This document shows, one piece after another, positions 1 to 11,654 of a stretch of DNA of 64,000 nt. The stretch is from Zoroaster sp. YZ-2022 (lineage: Eukaryota > Echinodermata > Asteroidea > Forcipulatida > Zoroasteridae). The notes below the pieces were generated by a model that saw only the letters and a list, made by a program, of their open reading frames with translations, did no database searches and was not told the origin of the DNA. The stretch lies in NCBI GenBank assembly GCA_029582265.1, contig CM055834.1, positions 682,001 to 746,000 of the forward strand, read 5' to 3'. A program made the translations under genes and the position numbers. The first letter of the stretch is position 1. Every line of letters begins with the position of its first letter.

Positions 1-213
1 GCTGTCCTTTCCAAGTAATCTTACAAAATCAACTGTGTGTCACCCAAGGACACTGTAAATGTTTGAACATATTAGTATGGCCTACCCTGTAATCTCAGTG
101 GTGTGACAGTGTACAGAAGGGTAACCATAGGAGGCCACTGGCAACAGCTAATGGCTTGGAGTGGCCTAAATGGGTTGTTTAAAAAATTGCACTGATTGTA
201 GGAGGGTTAGTAT
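1..213 (+). repeat. Dispersed repeat R1, copy 1 (cut by window edge)
   Basis: This segment matches two other places in the window: inverted at about 2336-2650 and direct at about 11655-11968. All copies share a block that includes TGGCAACAGCTAATGGCTTG and end near GTAGGAGG. Short ORFs inside the copies are the same non-coding repeat read in different frames. The family is probably a non-autonomous transposon, since one end carries the TTAACCCTCCTA motif seen in TTAA-type MITEs elsewhere in the window; the class is inferred. Confidence 0.75.
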
Positions 214-1015
214 AGCTGGTTCTCTGGCTGTGCTATGAGTAAATCATTTTCCAGTCCCTAGTGCATTTGTCACCGGCTTTGTCAAGATTGTGGAACGCAG
301 AACACTTACTCTTGAGTATTCAAGGGGATTCTGGGAGTCATAAAGGCATCACTGTGGCATATTGATGATTTCCTATCTAGGAGGTTGGTGAAACATCAAC
401 ATGATGTAAACACGTGTGTGTAATCCATTATGGGGATCTTAGCATCAGTATCAAGGCTCAATCTCTGAGGGGGAAATTCCTTATTCCGAATTAAAGAGAA
501 CAGTATACCATTGGTGAATGTCCCTTCCGATGTGGCTTACATCTTGTGAATAGCACTGTAGGCCAATGACGTCATTAACACGAACATCTGCCTTGACAGC
601 ACACACAAAATTAGTGAGAGGTCAATATACACGTCTTTATTTTGTAGATATACATGTAAGATGCATTGGCAAACAACCCTATTAAGGATAAATATTGTAT
701 TAAACAACTGACCCGTGCAAGTTGCACCTCATTTGTCATCTCAAAGATCAGAGTGATTACGGTTTTACTAGAAAGATGGTCAGTGTAAAGTTGATGATGG
801 TAGTGCTGGGTACGGTTAACCGACCGAAACTGCACTTACCGTTTAGAAATTTACTAACCGTCTAACCGAAACCAATATATATATTTTTTTTAAACGGCAA
901 CAATTTTGGAAGAAATTGCCGCCCATTTTGTTGTTCTAGACTTTCTTTGTTGCCGCATTAGTTTATTAAACAATCATTGCGGGAAGTTTATTGATGCTTT
1001 TTGATTGAAAATGTA
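214..1015. other. No gene recognised
   Basis: AT-rich sequence with no supported coding region. The 74-codon minus-strand ORF near 611-835 has no recognisable domain and sits in repeat-like DNA. Confidence 0.5.
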
Positions 1016-1455
1016 TACGACATAAAACACAATAAAGGGGGCCACTTTCCTACCGTCACGTTAGCAGTTTTTCTAATGGTTGTAATTTTTTTTTTAATAT
1101 CTGAAACCACCCAAAAAGAATTTCAACATTTGAATAGACATGCATGCTTATCGTAAAGATAATTTGAGTTGATTATTACTATTATTTTTTTAATTACCCT
1201 AAAATTTCCATCAACAAACGGACGGAAAAGTGAGGTAACTTTTTCCGTCCAATTTTTATGGAAATTTGAGGGTAAATTTTTTTTTAAATAAATAAATAAA
1301 TCAGCTCAAATTAGTTGTAGTAAAAGCCTGCATGTCCATTCACATGTTGAAACAATTTTTGGTCGGTTTCAGGTATCTAATAATAAATAACAACTATTGG
1401 AAAAACTGCTAACGTGACGGATGCAAGGCCCCCTTTATTGTGTTATTTGCCATCT
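1016..1455. mobile_element. Fold-back MITE, copy 1
   Basis: The left part (CACAATAAAGGGGGCCAC, then CGTCACGTTAGCAGTTTTT) is inverted on the right (AAAAACTGCTAACGTGACGG, then CCCCTTTATTGTG). The interior also folds, with a pair of complementary arms around TTCCGTCC / GGACGGAAAA. Nearly the whole ~440 bp is one imperfect palindrome. A second full copy in the opposite orientation lies at 62154-62601. No coding capacity is present, so it is non-autonomous; TA target use is inferred from the second copy. Confidence 0.8.
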
Positions 1456-1885
1456 ACATAGTTGGTGTGGCCGTCGGGTGCCGACTTTGGGTTAAACGGT
1501 TAGTGAAGTAACCGGTAACTCCCAGCACTAGATGATGGTATCAAACGTCCCTTGAAATCTCTCTCTCTTCCTAAGGTGCAATTTAGGAGTCGGTGTATTA
1601 GCCAGAAATTGGAATGGGGACTTCTAAATCTGTTATTCGTTGAAAAACAGGGTATGTACATGTACTGTCCAATTGTTTAACTTAATGATATTTTTGCATA
1701 CAGTGCAAAAATAGTACTAACAAATTACCAACTTAATTTGATTGGCTTCATGTGACCAACATTTCATGTTATCACCCATAACGACACAATGGAATAAACA
1801 CAATTTATCTCTTGATTCGAACAAAGTATGGATGCATAATTTATATACATAATATCAAGTGTTTTACTGGCTTTAATTTCATTTA

Positions 1886-2203
1886 ATCCTCCTGCTACTA
1901 CAAGGGTCAAAATCAGTCAAAATGTTGATAGACTTGCCAAGGTATATCTCGTGCACTTAAAAGTCAAACACTGTCAAACCTCACATGTAGTAAGTGCATT
2001 TACAGGTCAACATGAGTCGACTGTTTTTGACTGGTAAAGGCATTGTTTTGTATTGTTCAGGGTAGTCAAAATGACTGTAAAAACCAGTCAAAAATGCCCC
2101 TGTGTGCACATTTGGGCCAACAGTCAAAATGGGCAGTTGACTGGTTTTGACCTCTATAGCAACTTCCCACTAAAGTGCAGCAATAGTAGGAGGGATATTA
2201 AAT
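1886..2203 (+). repeat. Dispersed repeat R2 (uninterrupted copy)
   Basis: Rich in TCAAAA/GTCAAA words (for example AAAATCAGTCAAAATG). The same family lies on the other strand at about 61990-62705, where it is split by the fold-back MITE. This copy shows the undisturbed target (ACTTAC/TACATGTGAGG on the matching strand). It contains no convincing ORF; the 61-codon ORF at 2053 is repeat sequence. Confidence 0.7.
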
Positions 2204-2335
2204 GCATATTTCGCACACTTAACTGTATCCCATCCTGAATCAATTCTTTTAAATACCAGTGTAACAGGAAACAGTATCATTCAAACATTTTTCCAGGCAA
2301 AAGTTTATGTACACGTGTACATGTAATGTAGCTAA

Positions 2336-2650
2336 TCTTAACCCTCCTACAATCAGTGCAATTTTTGAAACCACCCATTCAGGCCACTCCAAGCCATTAG
2401 CTGTTGCCAGTGGCCTCCTATGGTTACCCTTCTGTGCACTGTCACACCACTGAGATTGCAGGGTAAGGTGGTCTCCCATTGATACATTGCAGGCCATACT
2501 AATTGTTCAAACATTTACAGTGGCCTTGGGTGGCACACAGTTGATTTTGTAAGATTACTTGGAAAGGACAGCAGGCTTGTACATGTATGTACTGAAGGTT
2601 AGCGAAGAACATATTGAAATTTTAGTGGATCGGAGTGGCCTCCATGTGTA
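2336..2650 (-). repeat. Dispersed repeat R1, copy 2
   Basis: Inverted relative to copy 1. It starts at TTAACCCTCCTACAATCAG and runs through the shared block to GGATCGGAGTGGCCTCC. Similarity to the copy at 11655-11968 extends over about 310 bp, which gives the minimum size of the family. Confidence 0.75.
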
Positions 2651-3957
2651 GTTAGGGTAAATTGTGATTAGCAAATTGTGAATTTTTTGGAGCATTTGCT
2701 ATGTCACACAAGCAGAACCATTCACTGGCCTAGTATTCACAAATTGGGTATACACAAGTGCATAGATACATGTACAGAAGAAGAAGAGCATACATGTATT
2801 AAAGTTTATAAACCAGCTAATTTATTTAATAATGCATTTTAAATAACAGATGGCCTGGTAGTAGTATGTATACTCCATGAATTATGGATGGCAAATTTTG
2901 TATGTGGGCCACCGCAGTAGGATTTGATTCACCTCTTTATGCATGCATTGAAAATACTATAATTGAATATCGCCCATGGGATATATGGTCACAATGAATG
3001 TACTGTTTGCTGTTGTGACACCATATGGACAGTTAGTATTCCTATATGCTTTAAAGGTAAGGTATTGAGAAAATTGGTCATTGAAAAGCATTGAATTGTA
3101 ATATGAAACAAACAGATGATGGTCTCGGTCTTCCCGAGAAATAATTATTTGTCTGAGGTGCTGTCGCTTTGAAGAAAAGTGAAATCATTTCCAGTTTGAA
3201 TTTAGGAAAGAGCACTCTTCCCTTTTACGAAACATTTGAATGCATAATTTTCACCATTTCCTTGAATAATGACACGAGGTTATTAGCTTTAAATTTTCAC
3301 AGCTTGGTTGTTTAACGTAAAGTACATGTATGACCAAAATGACCAATGCTGTTCCTTCCCTTCTGTATTGTTGTGTTCATACAGATACAATGTACCATCT
3401 GTGTCTTTGTTTACATTTAGCACAATGCTAGTCTGACAAAAGTAAACAGTGGTTAATATTTGAAGCCCTATACATGTACACTTTTGCAAAAGCGCCTATA
3501 AACATGATAAATGTGTCCATACCAACTTCTCCCATTGACACTTTTTATTTTGCGAACGTGCTCAAAGAGTCACATCCCAAACTCCCCTATGTTGTTTCGA
3601 CACAGAGAATGCCACCTCCCCAAACATAATTTACCCCCAAAGTGATCACATCATTCCCACAAACCTCATCAACCCTACATATTTTATTTTACCTATACAG
3701 TACATGTATGTACATGTACCTGTGATCATAACCTACATACTTGCTATGTTTACTTGCTATCATAAACCCGATCATGAGCAGGTAACTTAGGTTACATTGT
3801 AATGTGCTTGCGTAAGAATCAAGAAATATGTACAACAGAACAAGGATGTGATAAGTTTCAGCTTATTTCAGTGCGTCCATTAACAAGAAAATAGTGAAAA
3901 TGCATTCAGATTGGTCATATTCAATCCAATGCAGGAATTTCTGTCTTTTGATGACAG
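2651..3957. other. No gene recognised
   Basis: AT-rich non-coding DNA with frequent TACATGTA words. Short ORFs at 3289-3489 and 3863-4078 show no domain and no conserved motif. Confidence 0.5.
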
Positions 3958-4552
3958 ATATATGTGACGGGCTCTGCGAAAATGAGTCGCTTCTCGCACG
4001 GCCTATTTCCACGTACAGGGTTGATGAATGTTTGGAGGGTGAAAAAAAAAATTGGAATTTGATTTTCTGATTATCCATTATTTTGGTTCTTTAGTATCTG
4101 TATTTTCATATTTATAAATCAAAAAAGCTGATTTGTATGAAGAAAGTGGAATAAATGATGATTTTTGTGTGCCTTTTGTTTTCATTTCGTCCGTTGTTTC
4201 CATTACAATGCGCTATAAATTGCTGCGTTTACGTTGATTGTGCTTGGCAAAAATATAAACCCCGCTAGCATTTAAGGAACATATTGGTAACTACGCACAT
4301 TTTATTAGTAACCTTCTGAAAACTGTTTTTACAGGTTTTTTTTAAATAGGTAATTTCTCCTATTCAGGTTTACTCGATTGTTGACATAATACATATTTTC
4401 AAAAGGTGATAACTTTTGAACCGGACATGCCACAGTTGTTTAACAGGTATCAAAATGAAGCTTATTGCATGCTCTTTTCAGCCATATATATATAACTAAA
4501 AAATTATGTTCACCCCCATGTGACTCATTTTCGCAGAGCCCGTCACATATAT
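3958..4552. mobile_element. TIR-bounded MITE
   Basis: The left end ATATATGTGACGGGCTCTGC and the right end (GCAGAGCCCGTCACATATAT) are inverted copies that extend through GAAAATGAGTC, about 30 bp in all. The outer ATATAT makes a TA target duplication likely, which would suit a Tc1/mariner-type helper; that is inference. The interior has no transposase. Confidence 0.75.
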
Positions 4553-5169
4553 TCGTTTTGGAAATTATTTCCCAAATTTTACCAAAACGACAGCACCTGA
4601 TCGAGACGGAAAAATATTCAAGGGATGTTTGATGGCATCATCACCTGTAGACTGAGTAAAGGTTCATGTAAATCTATGATCATTAATGTATTTTGAGATT
4701 AACAATAGTGTATATAAGCTCTTGTTCTTCCGCATTTAATCCCAGTACATATTCCCTAAAGAATCGTACACTTAAAATCAGGCCTTGTATTTGCACAAGA
4801 TGCATTATAAGGACTGTCAACAAGGCCTCATGTGTGCAACACCTAACTGGCGCCAAGATAACTCATCAAATCTTCCATGAAAGCAGAGGATGCTCTGCGC
4901 TGAAAAGATGCATGCAACAAGAGGGACTGCTCATCCCCAGGGCTTTTGGGGGTGGTTTCTTGTGTACCTCATACCCATTGCTCTCTCAGCGTGGAACGGG
5001 ACGACTTTAATATCTACAAATCTTGGATATTTAAATTAGGTGCTCGTAGCCAATGGGGTTTGGGGGGTGGGGGTACATGTTCATGTGTATAGTTTAAAGT
5101 GTAATACTCATTTATACATGTAGCAAGGGCGTAGTATACGTTACCTTTAACCCTAATTCCCTAAGCATT
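4553..5169. other. No gene recognised
   Basis: A 105-codon ORF lies at 4693-5010 with no recognisable domain. It could hide a 5' exon of MRPS11, but nothing in it matches the N-terminus of that family well enough to call. Confidence 0.4.
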
Positions 5170-5810
5170 AGGCCGTATTCATAAAAATAAGTAATTGCTT
5201 TTACTAAAGTAACAACCCCCTTTTACTAACCTTTTACTTAAATGTGTATTCATAGAAATAAGCAATGACTTTCAAGTAAAAGCTACAAGTTTTAAGCATT
5301 AGTAATTGCTTTTTACTTATAAGTAAATGCTAGAGAAATTAGCACCTACTTCAATTTGTATTCATAAAAATGACCTTCGACTAGCATTTACTAGTGATTG
5401 TACAAGCACCTAATTTTTGGCTTGCTGTTTAGCCAATACAGACATATCACATTTTCTGCCATGTTTTTACGTCCAAGACCACAACCTAAGGTGTATAACA
5501 TCAGGCTTAATCGTTATGAAGTCAACCCTACCACTTACAGAACTTTATTTAGGTTTGACAAAGAAAATGTGGAATGGCTTGCAAACACCTTCATACCACC
5601 AAATACCGAGACTCGTGGATGGTACTGTAGTACAATAGCAACTACTTGAGAACTTACTAGCCGAGGCAAGTAACAACTGTAATCATTTAGCAAATGGTTA
5701 TGAATAAGATTTTTAGCAATTGCTTAGACTAGACCTTTTACTTACCTAGCTGTTGCTTTTACTTATAGCATTTACTAGTAAGTAATTACTTATTTTTATG
5801 AATACGGCCT
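5170..5810. mobile_element. PIF/Harbinger-type element, internally deleted
   Basis: Ends are AGGCCGTATTCATAAAAATA and its inverted copy (TATTTTTATGAATACGGCCT). The flanking trinucleotide ATT is present on both sides (5167-5169 and 5811-5813), the 3-bp duplication expected of PIF/Harbinger transposons. The 641-bp element keeps a short stretch of transposase-like coding sequence, so it is a deletion derivative of an autonomous copy rather than a pure MITE. Confidence 0.85.
5461..5640 (+). pseudogene. HARBI1-like transposase N-terminal fragment
   Basis: Within the Harbinger element an open frame encodes PKVYNIRLNRYEVNPTTYR, then LFRFDKENVEWLANTFIPP. This resembles the N-terminal helical part of HARBI1-type nucleases, where a Phe-Arg-Phe segment precedes the DDE domain. 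The frame ends after about 60 codons with no catalytic domain, so it cannot act as a nuclease. The family call rests on motif memory and on agreement with the element's 3-bp target duplication. Confidence 0.6.
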
Positions 5811-5813
5811 ATT

Positions 5814-7060
5814 GTTACTGAATAATAAAAATCCTTCAAAATCCTCCAACTGCTTTTGTTGTCTAGGGAGTTAGGGTTAATGCATACTATCTTGATTCAA
5901 AGAAAGTAATGACACTGTACGTGGACTTTTCAGAAGCAGTTTTGCCAACATTACCAATATTGTATAATGGCTTTAACAGTGGAAGCGTAGATGCATTTTG
6001 ACCAGCCGGGGAGCAATGATGGATATATGTAGTAGTTATGGCAATCACTTTACAGTAAGGCTGTCCCACATAATTTCTTTAAAACACGGAATTTGGATCA
6101 CTGTGTTGGAGTTAACATTTTTCAGCCATTCTGTGTACCCCACCACTCTTTTATCTACATTTGTGTGTGAATTTATACTTAATATTTTCTGTACTTTGAA
6201 TAGAGTGAGAAAAAAAAAATGTATTCAAGAAACAGAACACACGTTAACAATGTTAATCAGTAACTACATTACATGTTATATGTACAATTCAGTTTCAGTA
6301 TTTTGTCAATTGACAATATTTTTCTGGAGCAAAAAAAGACCTTCGTTTGATGACATCATCACAGATTAGAGTGCCCCCCCCCCTTAGCGGCAGTTTTTAA
6401 AAGGGAACATTTTCCTATCTCAGAAATTATCAAACAGAATTTCACCAAATTTAGTACGATGATAAAAAGACATCCAACGTTTTGTGAAGTATAAATTCAG
6501 TCACATTTTTGTTGTGTTCATTTTGTTTTTGTTTTTTTAGTTTATTGCTCCATTTAGTTTATTGTTCCATTTATTGCTCCATTTTTAATCTTCCCTTTTA
6601 GTCCTATCTTTAATCAGTGTGGTAGACTGGGAGGGGGGGTGTATTTGTGCAATTTAGTCCTTTACGTTTTATTTCGTATGTAATTGTCCATTAAGACTGT
6701 TTTATCATTATTATTAATTCATCTGTACCTGTAATTTTTGTATAATATTGATATATTTTTTATATAATATGAGGGCCCCAAATGATCAGCTGTGCTGGAT
6801 GGGTTACCCTCGTTAAAGATGGTTTTAAATAAATTTAAAAAATAAAGTCACGTGACTGAACCAGATGTTAAGGTATTCAGCATACATTTAGTACATTATA
6901 TGTAATTCTACATGTATATTACATTATGACAATCTTATCTTCTGAACCAAAGCAGGTACACTAATGTTATTTTTTCATGATCATGAGGAAGAACTATTGT
7001 GTCAGATACATGACCTTCAAGTTACTGAGCTAATCTGATCTAACCTTGACTGACCACTCA
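5814..7060. other. No gene; repeat fragments and possible LINE tail
   Basis: Positions 5890-5960 hold a degenerate relative of the 81-bp array unit found at 25.7-26.8 kb. At about 6773-6845 a GAGGGCCCCAAATGATCAG segment runs into GGTTACCCTCGTTAAAGATG and an A/T-rich tail, which looks like the 3' end of a non-LTR retrotransposon. No coding region is supported. Confidence 0.4.
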
Positions 7061-8147
7061 TATTGCCTCTAACCCAAAATTCTAGTTGTAATTGTATTTA
7101 AAAAAAAATGCAGCAACACTGTTAACCAGTTCGCGTCGGAGGCCGTGTATACACGCAATTTTTTTTTGCACCGCGGATTGGAGAGCGTCTAAACACGCCA
7201 TAGGAAACTCAGGAATATTTGTATGCATGCTCGGTTGACGTGACAATGAGCAAACCACGCCATTTTGGCAGTGCTCGTGCTTCGGTTGACGTGTTATTGC
7301 GCAGCAATTGTTCGGCACAATAGCGGGGGCCATGTAAACACGCTCGCGTGGGTGGTTGGGGGGGCACTCGTAAACCTGTTCCACACCTTTGTCTTTGTCT
7401 CCATTGAAATCTGTAAAGCTGTGGTATACTAAGATTTCTATAGACCAATTACCTGGCAAGACCGCTGGCGAATCAAGATTTCTATAGACCAATTTCTGTA
7501 CACCATTGTCCCATTGTTACTCAGTACTACTCGGATCATGCTTCCTGCTCGGATGACGTGTAAATACGATGAAGAATTCTTTAGAGGGCTCGGTGGACTT
7601 CTAAAGACGCAACACAAAATACGCCCTCCTGGCTATAATTCCCAAGGGAAACTCGCCAATTTATATGCTAATAAGCTAAATGGGGGTGTCCTGTCTTACA
7701 TGTAGTTTCATTGACGTAACCAAAAAAAATTAACGCAAACAAAAACGTGTTTGTGTGGGAAAAAGAAACCCGCACAGGGGCCCAGAATTTTTTTTAAATT
7801 CCCGACGCGAACTGGTTAATGTACTGGACAGTATCCTAATTAGTGATGTACGTGCAGTAATGACTAATTACACAAACTACACCAAATAACAATAGTACTG
7901 AGGTCATAATTACATGTATACGTATATATACATACATAATTTCTGTACCACATATTGCCTCCAACCCAAAATTCTAGTTGTAATTCTATTTTTTTTAAAC
8001 GCAGCAACACTGTTAATGTACTGGACAGTATCCTAATTAATGATGTATGTGCAGTATTAACTAATTACACAAGCAACACCAAATAACAATAGTACTGAGG
8101 TCATAATTACACGTATGTATATGTACATACGTAATTTCTGTACCACG
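7061..8147 (+). repeat. Tandem duplication of ~200 bp, first copy interrupted
   Basis: The ~200-bp segment that begins ATTGCCTC(T/C)AACCCAAAATTC occurs at 7061-7949, minus a 690-bp insertion, and again at 7950-8147. Both copies continue through GTACTGGACAGTATCCTAAT and AATAACAATAGTACTGAGG. The second copy preserves the empty insertion site of the mobile element in the first. Confidence 0.85.
7126..7815. mobile_element. TTAA-type (piggyBac-like) MITE
   Basis: Ends are CCAGTTCGCGTCGG and the inverted CCGACGCGAACTGG. TTAA lies directly outside each (7122-7125 and 7816-7819). The neighbouring duplicate has the same site with a single TTAA at 8013-8016, so the insertion boundaries are exact. The 690-bp interior is richer in G+C than its surroundings and codes for no recognisable transposase. 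TTAA duplication is the hallmark of piggyBac-type transposition. Confidence 0.9.
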
Positions 8148-9006
8148 CACAACCATAACGTATACTACTATGTATGTACAAATTTGTTTACATCAACCAT
8201 GGTGCTACATGTACATGTATGATGAATGGGGATGCAAAGTACACACCCACGTGTGGTTAGTTGACATTTATCAGTAAACTGGGTAAATGCCAGCTGACGA
8301 CTGGCAAATAGTTCATCATCAGTTACATGTGCATGTAGCATGGGGCATGCTTTGTACGTATGTACATGTACAATGTACCATGCATGTTCAGTTTTAATGA
8401 GATAAACGTATGCGGAAATCTGTAATCATCTGACTATGCCAAGGAAAATATCAAATGTGTTTGAAAAATTCTTCCATCTGTATATATGTGTAATGTGCCT
8501 CCATGATTCTACGGATGTTGAGGTTTCTGTGGGTTTTTGTTTGTACTTTATTAACTTGGTGAAGTACAATGTACCAGGGATGGCGGGTAAACTTTTAAAG
8601 AGAAAACACCAGTAGCTTAACAAATACTTGTGTCGGCCTGATTAAATTTCTGTTGGAGTGGTGAAATATATGAGTGGCTAGTGTAAAAAAAAAAAATAAA
8701 TAAGAAGAGTTGAGATCAAGGCTGGTATATCAGTTTTATAAACTTAGAATATCGTACATGTACATTAACTACTGACAGTATTTAATTCAGTTATTCAGAA
8801 AACAATTGAACAAAAACAGATGGGAAGGTTACCATATGTTGTTCACTCGTTTCAGTCATCCAGAATGGAGTCATTTATACAAAAAATTATGCTTAAATAA
8901 GAAAATCCATCAAGCGAGAACTCCAGACCCTTGAACGGCAATTATTACCAGATATTTTTTTCGCTCTATAAGTTCTGTTTATTGCTGTTGATATTATTAA
9001 CGGGTA
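8148..9006. other. No gene recognised
   Basis: Non-coding DNA with many TACATGTAC words; short ORFs only. Confidence 0.5.
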
Positions 9007-9456
9007 GAATGTCGTATCCGACCGCCACTTTTTCTCATTCAATATAACCAATAATGTAATCTTACCTACCTAGTAAGGTGGAGAACATATGGATAATGAT
9101 GGACATATACTTCAAATTATTCCAGGATATTTATTTCATGAAAAATCAGGCATTTTTGGTAAACGATGACTTCCTCAGTCATGTCAGTCTATTCTTGTAA
9201 ACTCCCCAATTAGTGACCAACACAGTCATTGTACATGCGCAGTGGCAACTACATGTATAATAGGATCCTTATATTTTCTGAAGGGAGGATTTTTTTTAGA
9301 AGGAAAATAAAGTCCGAAATCCATCATAAAAGTGGATTTTAAAGATAGTTTTCGCTTTCTGTACCACCAAAAATCGATAGAATCATTTTTTAACTGGTTA
9401 CTGGTTGCAAAAAAATTCCAAAAAAAGCCCTTAAGTGGCAGTCGGATACGACATTC
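9007..9456. mobile_element. MITE with GAATGTCGTATCCGAC ends
   Basis: Left end GAATGTCGTATCCGACCGCC; right end is the inverted form GTGGCAGTCGGATACGACATTC, with one difference in the arm. An inverted relative lies at about 43876-44289, followed by a partial second copy. It ends 47 bp before an MRPS11 exon. Two overlapping ORFs inside are frame artefacts of the repeat. Confidence 0.8.
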
Positions 9457-9503
9457 TTTCCTTATTAACAATATGTTTTTTATTTGTATTGTTTCCTCTG
9501 CAG

Positions 9504-9634
9504 GAAAACCTTCATCCAGCCCTCCTCGACCAACAATCTGGTGTTTGGGGGAATCCCGTACTACCAACTACCAGTTATTCACATCAAGGCCACGTACAAC
9601 AACACCCACATTAACATTACGGATCATACCGGAC
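9504..9634 (+). CDS. MRPS11: MRPS11 exon (uS11m, start of the S11 fold)
   Basis: Mitochondrial small-subunit protein uS11m sits on the platform of the mitoribosome and binds the 3' part of the small rRNA. This internal exon has CTGCAG before it and GTAAGT after it. Translated from 9505 it includes YYQLPVIHIKATYNNTHINI, the first strands of the S11 fold; the corresponding human stretch reads HIKASHNNTQI. It begins in the third position of a codon and ends in the first. Upstream exons with the mitochondrial presequence were not found. A MITE ends 47 bp upstream, so part of the acceptor region may derive from it. Confidence 0.9.
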
Positions 9635-11514
9635 GTAAGTTCTGCCAAGCTTAAATAAGTTATAATGTCAACAATTCTTATAAAGACAATTATGACAGCT
9701 GTTTTCATGATCATGTGTTGGACATTTCACTCTTTGGATAATATATTTTTTTCCCTGATCAAGTTATAGCTTTCAAATAATAGGTAATGTTGTCATCAGG
9801 TACATGTACATGTAGTTTCCACCGCTGTACAAAAACAAGACTGCTACATGGTGTACATGACACATTATACATTGTTTGAACTAGCAGAAATCCTCCAAAT
9901 GGTTTTGAAAGGTGAAAAGCACTGTCCAACGTCATGTACAGGTACATGTATGTATGGTCATGATTTTTTCACCTTGACATTCTAACTGCCTGAGTGCATC
10001 ATACAGTAACTTGTCTAGTACCGTTTTCTGCAAATTTATCACACCTTCCAGAAACTGATGGCTGTCTGGTTTTGCCTGGTCTGTTAACTCACCGGTACAA
10101 TGTACCGAACGTAGGAGGGTTAGCATTTGATTATAACAAATATGATCCTTTGTTCCCATTTTTATATTGGCATTGTGGCTATGAATTACCGTATACTAGA
10201 GAACGACTGTACGTAGTTAACGGTTTCTGTTGATTTCATTCAGGGAACGAATTTTCATTCAAACGTCTTACAAAGCCAAACGTTTTAGTCAGAAATATCT
10301 TGTGCGTATGTATTGTTAATTTTGAAGAGCAAATCTGTAGTTGTTTGTAGCAAACTGTGAATTGTGTGTAGAATTTAGCTATGAGATACTTGAAGTGAAA
10401 AATCGTTACACTGTCAATCCCATTGTGTTTGTTGTACTATACACTTTGTAAAAAAAAAATGTAATTGCTTGAACACGTGTATAGAATCTGTGTATATGAT
10501 CATCATAGAAAGAACAACAAACTGATTAACCCTAACCTTCCCAAATCCTCCAAAATCTTCTTTGCTTAAGTGAAGGGTTTTGAAGGATTGAGGTTACATG
10601 CTACATGCTCTTTGCTATTGGTGAAGGATTTTGGAGGATTGAGGTTATTAGGCATACTTGCCTTTCCATGGTACATGTACATCCATGTTTGTTGTAGTGA
10701 TTGCAAGGTCAGTGCTTGGGTCAGTAGACACTGCTCCATGCATGCAAGGAGGGTCCCTGGCCATGTACATGTATCACAGATTAGAAACACATGTGTGTGC
10801 ATAACATGTCATGTGCTTGCTTTACTACTGAAGGATTTTGGAGGATTCAGGTTATGTGTAAGCAAATGGACCTTGGGAGTTAGGGTTAATAAAACACATG
10901 GCACACAGAACATACCCCATTTCTCAGTTGGTCAGATACATTTATTTCACAGCCTTTCCATGTTGGGAGGCACCCCCCCCCTCATCTCCCCCCCTCCCCC
11001 CCTCCCCGCCCCCTCATCACCCCCTCATCTCCCCCCTCCCCTCCCCCCCCCCCTCCGGCTTACATGTATGTACATCTTTAGTAGTAATCAACCATCCGAT
11101 GACGTCACACCTCCAGCAGAAAACATTTCATGCACTTTGAAAATTCTGCAAATACCAAAGCATTCATTCATTCATTCCAATCATTCTGGATTGTCCAACT
11201 TAATGTTTGGCATCACTCCATATAATAATCCTCATCTGCGATTACGTACACACCATTTACCATAATAATATGCCCTCCCTTCATCCCCCCCCCCCCCCAC
11301 CTACAAATATAACATTTACATTATCACAGCGGTTTATGCTGTCACCGCAGTTGAAAATTGTAAACATGTGCACCCTGAGACTTGTGTATTCATGTACAAC
11401 AAGATATAGCTGGGTCAAACATTCAAACGTCACCAAGTATCAGAATTTTAGTTGACGCAAAATAAGCGTTGAACAGCTGTCTTCAATCTGTCTCTTTCTT
11501 GTCAACCCCCACAG
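9635..11514. other. MRPS11 intron with repeats
   Basis: Contains a TTAA/CCCTAAC-ended repeat at about 10526-10892 and a C-rich tract at about 10970-11060. ORFs of 231 and 80 codons here are translations of these repeats. Confidence 0.7.
10526..10892 (+). mobile_element. MITE-like repeat with TTAACCCTAAC ends
   Basis: Starts ATTAACCCTAACCTTCCC and ends GGGAGTTAGGGTTAAT, so it has short inverted ends beside TTAA. An inverted relative covers about 32717-33150. The copies share CAATCCTTCAAAATCCTTC-type words. Non-coding. Confidence 0.65.
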
Positions 11515-11540
11515 GAAGAAGCTACACAAGAAGTACATGT
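11515..11540 (+). CDS. MRPS11: MRPS11 micro-exon, 26 nt
   Basis: A 26-nt exon between a strong acceptor (pyrimidine-rich tract, CCCCCACAG) and a GTGAGT donor. Joined in phase with its neighbours it encodes RRSYTRSTC, giving the strand-turn between NITDHTG and GAEGFKN. In bacterial uS11 this segment reads ITDRQGNALGWATAGGSGF, so length and position agree exactly. Without it the phases of the flanking exons do not match. Exact phase plus alignment make the call firm despite the tiny size. Confidence 0.85.
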
Positions 11541-11654
11541 GTGAGTATCCCAAGTCCTCCCCTTGTATCCCCTTGAGTCTGTTTCTCGCTATTTTAATTG
11601 GCATTGAAAGAAAACAAGGTTAACCAATTTAAAACAAACTGGCCGCTTTTTTGA

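Noticed and set aside
9226..9658. 113- and 108-codon ORFs on opposite strands
   Set aside because: They lie mostly within the MITE and overlap the MRPS11 exon in the wrong frame.
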